This document shows positions 52,744-60,000 of a stretch of DNA of 60,000 nt, one piece after another. Numbering within the stretch: position 1 is the first letter of the stretch; every line of letters begins with the position of its first letter. The stretch spans positions 10,828,501 to 10,888,500 of the forward strand of contig NC_134031.1 of assembly GCF_964204645.1 (NCBI RefSeq), in the 5' to 3' direction. This stretch comes from Tubulanus polymorphus (lineage: Eukaryota; Nemertea; Palaeonemertea; Tubulaniformes; Tubulanidae). The notes below the pieces were generated by a model. The model did no database searches. It had not been told where the DNA came from and was given only the letters and a program-made list of their open reading frames with translations. A program made the translations under genes and the position numbers.

Positions 52744-52965
52744 ATGAGAGATAATAAGTGGATAATAACTGGATTATATAATGGAGCATTACTATCGGTT
52801 GGAACTGTTAGTTATTCAATGGTATTGAAAAAAGTATTTAAAATGGGAAGTATTAATGCTGATAGATTTGATATAAATGATATCTTAAAATTAACATTAG
52901 CAGTTACTTTATCTAATTTAACTATTGATTATTTGGAAAAACAAAATAATATTCCTCCCATATAA
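52744..52965 (+). CDS. Small hydrophobic protein d2, intact copy
   Basis: 73 residues with two hydrophobic stretches (WIITGLYNGALLSVGTVSY and ILKLTLAVTLSNLTIDYL) and a short polar end (NNIPPI). The second stretch resembles a small protein common in animal Polintons. Probably membrane-associated; function unknown. It directly follows d1 (TAAATG). Confidence 0.65.
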   Translation: MRDNKWIITGLYNGALLSVGTVSYSMVLKKVFKMGSINADRFDINDILKLTLAVTLSNLTIDYLEKQNNIPPI

Positions 52966-52989
52966 ATGCGTAATTATTTTACTAAATAA

Positions 52990-53413
52990 ATGGCTTCTGC
53001 AGTTATAACTATTATAGGATCAGCAATTGTTAACGCTTTAGCATTTACTGGTGGTGGTTATTTATTTAAGCATATTGATAAAAATGGTTCATTAACAGAA
53101 CAAAAAAGACATAACTTAGCATTAGAAAAATACAATAAAGCAGCAGAAGAATATAGAGAAAAGAGGCAAATACTATATGGATTATATTAACAAAGAATTA
53201 TATGATCAGAAGATTTCACATAGAGATTTTCAATCAGTTGATGATGCAATGAGTTTATATAACGCAGTAAGCAAGAAAGAAAAATTACATCTACACAAAC
53301 CTAAATGATCAGATTATTATACCCCAAGTAATGAACAGAAGAAATATGAAATAATATGGATTTTAGGTGGAACTGTTATTGTTATATTTGTAGCGTATAA
53401 ATTTACTAATTAG
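52990..53413 (+). pseudogene. Membrane protein e of Pol-D, frameshifted
   Basis: The N-terminal 60 residues are intact; the frame is lost near 53170, with a further stop near 53308. The C-terminal membrane helix is readable in another frame to 53413. Confidence 0.75.
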
Positions 53414-53432
53414 TATTTTTTTTGCTAAATAA

Positions 53433-53858
53433 ATGGATGATAATATTGATATTATTCCTCATGATATAAATAAAACTAAATTAAAAACATATTTAGAAAA
53501 ACAAATATGAGAATTTGAAAGTGACTTAAAGTTAAAAAAGAAAAAATATTTAAAAAGTAAAATTATATATTATTTGATTATCAGTGGTTCGGTTACAATT
53601 AGTTTTGTAATAACATTTCTAGCAATATTCAGCCCATTAACACCTTTAGCTATATCAATTGGCGTATTAGGATTAAGTTCAAGTGTTTTAACTGGTATAA
53701 GTTCAAAATTAAATATAAAAAGTAATAAAGAAAAAATTAAAACTAATATAAAAGAAATTAATAAATTAAAGAATACACTAGATTATATTATAAGTTTAAA
53801 TGGCCATATAACAGTTGAAGAACAAGATAAATTACTAAAAGAATTAATAAATTATTAA
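53433..53858 (+). pseudogene. Two-helix membrane protein f of Pol-D, nonsense codon
   Basis: A TGA near 53508 replaces the Leu codon of the Pol-A protein (KQILEFES); both membrane segments and the C-terminal helix remain open from 53574 to 53858. Confidence 0.75.
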
Positions 53859-53874
53859 TTTTTTAATTATATAA

Positions 53875-54981
53875 ATGGCAGATAGTTTTCCAAAAGCTTT
53901 CCAATATAATAAATCAATTAAATATAATATTCCAGCAATAGATTTCAATAAAGATATTTCATATAGAAATGAAGTTTTAAATTCATTAATTGATTTATAT
54001 ATTTATGTTACTGAAAGTAATAATTTTCATGTAAAGATGGAAAATATATTTCAAGTGTATACAATTAATTTTAAAAATTTAAATGAGGCAAAACAATGGT
54101 TATTAAAATCTAATATGAAGTATCGGCAGAACCAATTAAATTTTGCTGTTGATTGCGCAACAACAGGCTGTGGAATAAGTTGGAATGATCATTTAAACAA
54201 ACCAAGTTTACCATTGATGTTATCACTTTTTAGATTTCATACTTATTTTCAAATAAAATTAATATTAGATGAATTAGAATGTCCTTTACCAGGTTCAAAA
54301 TATTTTAAAGAATTGAATAATGATATTAATTTTTCTAAGTTTTATAAAATATATAATGAATTTAATATTAATTCAAATAAAGATTTTAGAGCAAAAATTG
54401 GAAAAATGGGTGGATTAGGAATATTATATACTAAAGAATTTGGAAAAATAATGACAAATTCAGATATAAGAACACTAAATTGGAATGAATTACCAAAATA
54501 TTATAATAATATACAACAACAAAATAATAATTGTTGGGTTTATTTCATTTTAGAAAATAGTGAAGGTTTTACTAAAGCTGGTATACAAAGAATAAATCAA
54601 TCTATTAGAACTTATTTGATATGTATTTTAGGTGCGCAAGTTGAAACAAGATCCCCAATAGTTGGAAATGTTAACACTTCATTCGATGCGCAGAAACAAT
54701 TCAAAGTATTATTTGAAGATTCAATTCATAATGATAAAATAGATCGATTCCAGAAAACATTTCCTGAAAAAGCACGTAGAGAAATTAAGGGTATGCAAGA
54801 ATCATCTGATGAGATTGCTAATATTAAGATGATATTTTCTAAAATAACCACGTTAGAAGAAAAATTAACTAATGCAAATGAAGAATTAAAACAATTAGAA
54901 TTAAATAAAAATCTTCAAGTAATTGAGGAAGCTGATTATGAAAGCAGAAAGTTAGCTTTAGAAAAAAAATTGATGATTTAA
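53875..54981 (+). CDS. Deletion fusion of protein g with the coiled-coil protein
   Basis: This 368-residue frame carries the whole N-terminal part of g (CATTGCGISWNDHL, ILGAQVETRS) up to about residue 300. After QKTF it continues in the middle of the coiled-coil gene (ARREIKGMQES...). The acidic gene, the C-terminal anchor of g and the first part of the coiled-coil gene are gone. The frame closes near 54981 in the coiled coil. It shows that g and the coiled-coil gene joined in frame by chance; function of the fusion is doubtful. Confidence 0.7.
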   Translation: MADSFPKAFQYNKSIKYNIPAIDFNKDISYRNEVLNSLIDLYIYVTESNNFHVKMENIFQVYTINFKNLNEAKQWLLKSNMKYRQNQLNFAVDCATTGCGISWNDHLNKPSLPLMLSLFRFHTYFQIKLILDELECPLPGSKYFKELNNDINFSKFYKIYNEFNINSNKDFRAKIGKMGGLGILYTKEFGKIMTNSDIRTLNWNELPKYYNNIQQQNNNCWVYFILENSEGFTKAGIQRINQSIRTYLICILGAQVETRSPIVGNVNTSFDAQKQFKVLFEDSIHNDKIDRFQKTFPEKARREIKGMQESSDEIANIKMIFSKITTLEEKLTNANEELKQLELNKNLQVIEEADYESRKLALEKKLMI

Positions 54982-55495
54982 AATATAATATAGAATTACA
55001 GAAAGAAGAAAGAGATACATTATTAAAATCATATGATCTTAATCATATTAAAAAATTATTTTTAAAGATTTGTTGATAAATCCAGATTCTAAAATATCAT
55101 TAAAAGATAGAATGAGATTATTATTTAAGTTAGAAGGTATAACAATTCTTTCAATTCTAACAACTGTAACTATGTTATTTACAACAATTGGTTTAGCAAT
55201 ATCAAATTCTTTGAAATCTACTCCTACTCCAAATAAACCGGATAAACCCCCGAATGATAATAATTCTATACAAGATAAAGTTAAGGATGGTTTAAAGAAA
55301 TTAGCAAAATATTTATGGGAACTATCTAAAAAATCTGCTGCAGCATTGCCAGGAGTAATTGCATCAATTGTTGGTTTTATATTGAAATCTGCAGGAAACA
55401 TTATTAACTGTGCTGCTGAACATATTATTTTATTTTTAATTAAAGTTGTAAGTGCAATTATTTTTGGGCTAGTAAACATGATAAAAAATAAATAA
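54982..55495 (+). pseudogene. C-terminal part of the coiled-coil membrane protein of Pol-D
   Basis: The coiled-coil frame continues after a frame change near 54975. 55070-55495 is open with SLKDRMRLLFKLEGIT, the TPTPNKPDKPP linker and the hydrophobic C-terminus, matching 30226-31431. Confidence 0.75.
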
Positions 55496-55515
55496 TTAAT
55501 TTTTTTGTTAAATAA

Positions 55516-56763
55516 ATGAGTGGGAGTTATATCAATCCTTCTAATTATCATAGAATATCTAATGCTATTAAAGCAGAAAGATCTCATCATATAATTACTC
55601 ATAATCCTTCAAATATTAATCCCGATGAAACTTTATATGTTAGAATTCCTCGATTAACACAAAATACTTTTTATGTTCCAAATAGTATTTATTTATCAGC
55701 CGATATAAAAGTAATCGGTAATAATAATAATTATGTTGTTGATAATGTTGGAAGATATTTGATTAAAAGATTAACAATAAAGATCGGTCCAGAAACAGTT
55801 TTCTCATTAGATGATTATAATTTATTTATGCATTATAAAGATTTATGGTTAACTAAAGAAAATAGAAATAATATGATATTTCAAGGAATCCAATCAGAAA
55901 ACCAAAATAAATTAAGATCAGAAGCACATAATGCAATATTAACTAATGCTATAGATAAATTGATAAAAAGTATATATGGAAGCAAATATAAAATTCCATT
56001 AGACTTTCAATTGATAAATAATAATGCACCTTTATATAAATACGCAATTCAAGAAGACGTTATATTCGAAATAACATTTGCTCCTGTTAATGAAATTGTA
56101 ATATCTAGCGTTGATAAAGATATGAGTTATAAATTATCGAATATATGTTTAGAATATGATACAGTAACTGATGAAAATATTTCAAGTATAATTCAAACTA
56201 AATACAATCAAGGATTTTCATTATTATATGATTATATTGATAAATTTAAAACTGTAACTATTAATGCAAATGATGAAATTATTAATGAGAATATCAACTT
56301 CCCAAGAAGATCTATTAAAGGTATATTAATATTTTTTACCATTGCAACATATACTAATAGCGCAATAAATGTTGATAATTATTATAATCCTGAAATAACA
56401 AAAGTAGAAATAACTATCGAAGGAATAGCAAATAAAATATTTTGTCAAGGAATGAGAATGATAGATCAATGGCCAGAAATTAGAAAACATTTTATGAATG
56501 AAAAAGTAAAATCATCTAAAAATTGTAATATTAATCAAATTTATTATTATACCGGTAATAAATATGCATTATGGTTAGATTTTAGAACAACAGAGGATAA
56601 TTCATTACATGGTTCTGGAAAAAAATTACAGAACACTAAAGATGGAATACAATTATTCATGACAAAGAATGAAGGAATCAAAAATTTTAAAATGCACATT
56701 TATATTATATCTGACGCGCAATTAAATATTGTAAATTCTCAATTGAATAGTGTTACGTATTAA
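55516..56763 (+). CDS. Major capsid protein candidate of Pol-D, intact
   Basis: The 415-residue frame has the same length as the Pol-B gene and few differences from it (for example a changed residue in NQIYYYTGNKY). T-tract plus GTTAAATAAATG upstream. It keeps NVGRYLIKRLTIKIG and DYNLFMHYKDLWL. Two full-length capsid genes in otherwise damaged elements suggest recent activity or retention by selection; comparison of silent and replacement changes would decide. Confidence 0.72.
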   Translation: MSGSYINPSNYHRISNAIKAERSHHIITHNPSNINPDETLYVRIPRLTQNTFYVPNSIYLSADIKVIGNNNNYVVDNVGRYLIKRLTIKIGPETVFSLDDYNLFMHYKDLWLTKENRNNMIFQGIQSENQNKLRSEAHNAILTNAIDKLIKSIYGSKYKIPLDFQLINNNAPLYKYAIQEDVIFEITFAPVNEIVISSVDKDMSYKLSNICLEYDTVTDENISSIIQTKYNQGFSLLYDYIDKFKTVTINANDEIINENINFPRRSIKGILIFFTIATYTNSAINVDNYYNPEITKVEITIEGIANKIFCQGMRMIDQWPEIRKHFMNEKVKSSKNCNINQIYYYTGNKYALWLDFRTTEDNSLHGSGKKLQNTKDGIQLFMTKNEGIKNFKMHIYIISDAQLNIVNSQLNSVTY

Positions 56764-56795
56764 AATTTTAACTTTAATAAAAATTTATATAATAA

Positions 56796-58028
56796 ATGGA
56801 AGGAGGTAAAGTATATAAACATATTCCATACATCGATACACATGAAAATAATGATGGTTTATATTATGTAATACCTTGTAATATAGCTTTGATATTTGAT
56901 CCTATTTTCAAAATTTATAAAACTAAACTAATAGAAATCGATAATAATAAAAGTGGTGTTGTTGATAATTTAAGTAATGTAATTGATAATAATGTAATAC
57001 CTTCTACATCTAATAATGTATTACCTTCTACATCTAATAATGTAATATCTTCTACATCTAATAATGTAATACCTTCTACATCTAATAATGTAATACCTTC
57101 TACATCGAATAATGCAATACCTTCTACATCTAATAATGATAAGATTGAACCGGATATCAAAACCAAAAAGACAAATGAAAAATATTGTGATGTATGTAAG
57201 AAATATATATCATATAAAAATTGGGCATCACATAAGAAATCAAATAAACATATAGAAAAAGAAAAGAATAATAATGATAATAATATATCTGATAATAATA
57301 TAATAGATTATATCATAGATAATGTTAATACAATTGAAACAAATGATATCATAGATAATATAACAGATAATGTTGATACAATTGAAACTAATGATAATGA
57401 AACAATTGACGATTCTAAAAAACATTGTAACATTTGTGATTTAGATATTTCTAAAAGTAATTTTTCTAAACATAAAAAATCTCAAGCGCATATCGAAAAT
57501 GGAAGGAAGTTAGAAGAACATGAAAAGAAATTAGAAGAAATAGAAAGAAATGAAACGTGTCAATATTGTAATAAAAAAATTGAACCTGTTGATGAAAATA
57601 CTCATTATAAATCAAAGTTACATCTAATTAATGTTTATAAAATGGTGAGTATGATACCATTGTTAAATAACCCAAATAAATATATCAAATATTTTAATCC
57701 TAAAACTAACCAATATTATATATTCTATAAGTTGTTATTTGATAAATTATTAGATTATGCAGAAGATAATCCTGAACAAATATATGAATTATTATATTTT
57801 AGGAAAATAGATTTAAGTTATCTAATAAAACATTTTGGATATCAATTTGATTTTGATAATGATGATTTTGATGAATACTTAGAAAAATTAAGAGAAAAAG
57901 CTAATATACCTACTAATTATCATTCAAAGATGACTCGACTAAAATTAATAAATCTACCTAAGACTTTTGATGAATTAGATATAAACAGAGATGATTTTAT
58001 AAATGTATTAGAAACAAAATTAGAATAA
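56796..58028 (+). CDS. Three-finger protein of Pol-D, intact
   Basis: This 410-residue protein is the only complete copy. An N-terminal domain (1-60) is shared with Pol-A. Six NNVIPSTS-type units lie at about 56990-57140. Fingers KYCDVCKKYI, KHCNICDLDI and CQYCNKKI are separated by Asn/Asp-rich linkers and a charged helix (EEHEKKLEEIERNE). A C-terminal domain ends DDFINVLETKLE. The fingers suggest nucleic-acid binding; the position after the capsid gene suggests late expression. No known family is recognised. Confidence 0.7.
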   Translation: MEGGKVYKHIPYIDTHENNDGLYYVIPCNIALIFDPIFKIYKTKLIEIDNNKSGVVDNLSNVIDNNVIPSTSNNVLPSTSNNVISSTSNNVIPSTSNNVIPSTSNNAIPSTSNNDKIEPDIKTKKTNEKYCDVCKKYISYKNWASHKKSNKHIEKEKNNNDNNISDNNIIDYIIDNVNTIETNDIIDNITDNVDTIETNDNETIDDSKKHCNICDLDISKSNFSKHKKSQAHIENGRKLEEHEKKLEEIERNETCQYCNKKIEPVDENTHYKSKLHLINVYKMVSMIPLLNNPNKYIKYFNPKTNQYYIFYKLLFDKLLDYAEDNPEQIYELLYFRKIDLSYLIKHFGYQFDFDNDDFDEYLEKLREKANIPTNYHSKMTRLKLINLPKTFDELDINRDDFINVLETKLE

Positions 58029-58427
58029 TTATTATAAAACTAATTTATATATCTATGTACTAGACGTACGTAAGAATCTTGGTAAGAATCCAAGAATCCA
58101 AGAAAATCTTACTTTCTTACTCGTACGTCTAGTACATAGATATATAATTTAGTTTTTATAAAAATTAAAAACATAAATTATTAATCTAAGTATAGAAATA
58201 GTTATAATATAATCTATTTTTATTTTTATTAAGAGAAAACATATAATTTATTCATTTTTATAATTTAAATTTATAATAATTATTATAAAAACTAATTTAT
58301 ATATCTATGTACTAGACGTACGTAAGAATTCTTACTTTCTTACTTTCTTAGCAAGAATATTGGATTCTTACGTACGTCTAGTATATAGAAATATAAATTA
58401 GTTTCTATAATATTCCAAATTAGGATT
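58029..58427. terminator. Convergence spacer of Pol-D: two long hairpins
   Basis: Hairpin 1 (about 58055-58143) has arms ATCTATGTACTAGACGTACG and its reverse complement. Hairpin 2 (about 58298-58390) has the same ACTAGACGTACGTAAGAAT arms. They lie between convergent gene arms. A bidirectional terminator or 3'-end signal is inferred; a small foldback transposon is the alternative. Confidence 0.6.
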
Positions 58428-59039
58428 TTATTTTATAAATTTATATTCATAGCGAAATTGTAGTCTCAGTAATAATTTTGAACCTTTATTATTCTTTAAT
58501 TTATTCATATATTCATCATGTAATTCAGTAGGTATAATTTGATTTTATTCAAATGATTGTTGCATAGATTTTCTATCTCTATTGTAGAATAAAACTAGAA
58601 ATCTTATATTCTCCCTAAAGTCTTTAACAATTGAATTATATTTTTGATTTAAAACCCATGTTGTTATCCCAAAATGTCTCCCAGAGAAAGCTAAGTAACA
58701 TAACTCACTTTCTCTCACTTTTGAATCATGTAAATTAGCGCAATCATCTACAATGAATAATGTATTTGATCCTTTATAAGTATCAATTGCTATTTTTATA
58801 CAATTATCTAAATTTTCTTTTACTGTTTTAGGATCTAATATAATAAACTTTTTTATTTTAACTATATCTCTATTATATGTTTTATTCATTTCATAAGTAG
58901 GACAGAATAATATTATATTATCAAAATGATTCTTATAAATAGTTTCTAACAAATCTAATATGAAATGTGTTTTACCACAGTTTGTTACCCCAGTAACTAA
59001 CATATTATGCGGTTCAAATATAAATAAATCTTTATTCAT
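58428..59039 (-). pseudogene. ATP: Packaging ATPase of Pol-D, nonsense codon
   Basis: 164 codons are open (58545-59039) with Walker A GVTNCGKT and Walker B LFIVDD. A stop after QQSFE cuts the end, which is still recognisable down to 58428. Confidence 0.85.
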
Positions 59040-59871
59040 TTATTCTTTTAATTTTACTAGATAAAATCCATTCATTAAATTTATCATCATATCCTTTATA
59101 TTTCACCAAAGAATACTTTTTTCCTTTAAGAGTTTTTGTTTTCAATACCTTTTCTATTTTGTATTCTATTTCATCTGGATTTGGTACTAATGATAATTCT
59201 TGTTCATAGAAATAACCTAATATTTCTTCATCTTTTAGATCTTCTAGTTTATAAACAAATGGTTTAGTTAATATTATCTTTTTAATCTTGAATATTTCTT
59301 CAGTAAAATTTGGGGTATAACCTTTATAAAATGTTTTTCGATATTTAGAAATTCTAACATGTTGTCCTATTTTAAATTTAGGTTCTCCAAAATCATGTGT
59401 AACAAATGCTCCATATAAATTATTCCAAACTATTTCTGAATTTTCTTCTTTTCTAGCTTGTATAGGTTTCATATTTATAGAACTATGTTTAGAATTATTA
59501 TAACCTTTAACTAAATCATCTAACACATTGATATATTTATATGTTTCATTAGCAGTGGTTCCACATTCTAGTTTTCAATGTTTTATTAAATCTTTCTATA
59601 ATAGATGCTTTTTTATCTGAATGTGTTGAAAAATAATCTACATTGTTATCAGATAATAGTTTTTTTAAATGTTTATTATAGAATTCCTTACCTTCATCAA
59701 ATTGTATCTTATCTGGAATAGCTTCTTTAAATATTGATTTAAAAGCATTTGTCATTTCTATACCAGTTTTATTTTTGATTGGAATTGACCATGCGTATCT
59801 ACTGAATATGTCTATAACATTTAATATCCAGAAATATCCTTTGTTGTATTCCTCTAAGTTCTTCATGTCAA
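59032..59871 (-). pseudogene. INT: Integrase of Pol-D, internal loss and missing start
   Basis: 59032-59526 carries the SH3-like part and chromodomain (ending WILSSKIKRINE and overlapping the ATPase ATG by 8 bp); 59549-59878 carries the catalytic core with QFDEGKEF and IIERFNKT. A small deletion near 59550-59560 separates them. The N-terminal part, including the first catalytic Asp region, is replaced at 59872 by a duplicated ATPase-start segment. Confidence 0.85.
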
Positions 59872-60000
59872 TTACCACAGTTTGTTACCCCAGTAACTAA
59901 CATATTATGCGGTTCAAATATAAATAAATCTTTATTCATTTATTCTTTTAATTTTACTAGATAAAATCCATTCATTAAATTTATCATCATATCCTTTATA
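59872..60000 (-). repeat. Exact copy of 58972-59100 (900-bp offset)
   Basis: All 129 bases to the window end are identical to 58972-59100, which covers the ATPase start and integrase end. This is a tandem duplication of 900 bp or an assembly error. Confidence 0.9.

Larger units (their letters stand above)
48253..60000 (-). mobile_element. Pol-D: Polinton cut by the window edge
   Basis: Same orientation as Pol-B. The left TIR has collapsed to about 147 bp. Intact frames are the OB-like protein, d2, capsid candidate and finger protein; PolB, penton, d1, e, f, g, ATPase and integrase are broken. A deletion removed the acidic gene and fused g to the coiled-coil gene. X2, X1, HNH and the right TIR are beyond the window. 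Confidence 0.92.

Overview
This is eukaryotic, almost certainly animal, DNA. It is dominated by Polinton/Maverick-type giant DNA transposons (integrated virus-like elements), with remnants of a DIRS-type tyrosine-recombinase retroelement and of an APE-type LINE. There are no bacterial gene arrangements, rRNAs or recognisable tRNAs. The elements are AT-rich against a more balanced host background. I cannot name the host; an invertebrate is the natural guess.

Layout. 1-18185: a DIRS-like element (recombinase exon at 62-1108, 80-bp inverted repeat at 17823-18185) split by Pol-A, a structurally complete Polinton at 1166-17766 (16,601 bp) with a perfect 6-bp target duplication GATGAC. 18186-20281: host DNA with no supported gene. 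20282-21376 plus 39518-41266: Pol-C, an old truncated Polinton. Its PolB gene was hit by Pol-B (21377-39517, 18,141 bp, duplication TAGATT). Pol-C itself abuts the truncated reverse transcriptase of a LINE (41267-43750). 43751-48252: host DNA with a 50-bp minisatellite and a small Cys/Arg-rich exon. 48253 to the window edge: Pol-D, inserted into that exon.

Shared gene plan. One arm carries HNH endonuclease, X1 and X2 (small membrane proteins), chromodomain integrase and packaging ATPase. The opposing arm carries PolB, an OB-like small protein, a penton-like minor capsid protein, several small membrane or helical proteins, an acidic protein, a coiled-coil membrane protein, the major capsid protein candidate and a C2H2-finger protein. 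The two arms converge on a repeat- or hairpin-rich spacer between the finger gene and the ATPase. HNH and PolB start just inside the terminal inverted repeats, each of which carries an inward TATA box. The genes suggest replication by a protein-primed polymerase, ATPase packaging into a jelly-roll capsid, and integration by a retroviral-type integrase. I see no adenain-like protease. All PolB copies are broken; capsid and structural-module genes are intact in several copies.

Most unusual features: each element end is itself a long foldback (193-316 bp) made of a conserved 46-bp outer stem plus unrelated inner stems; one end has its inner segment in the 'wrong' orientation; nearly every gene starts at a T-tract followed by ATAAATG, resembling poxvirus late promoters.
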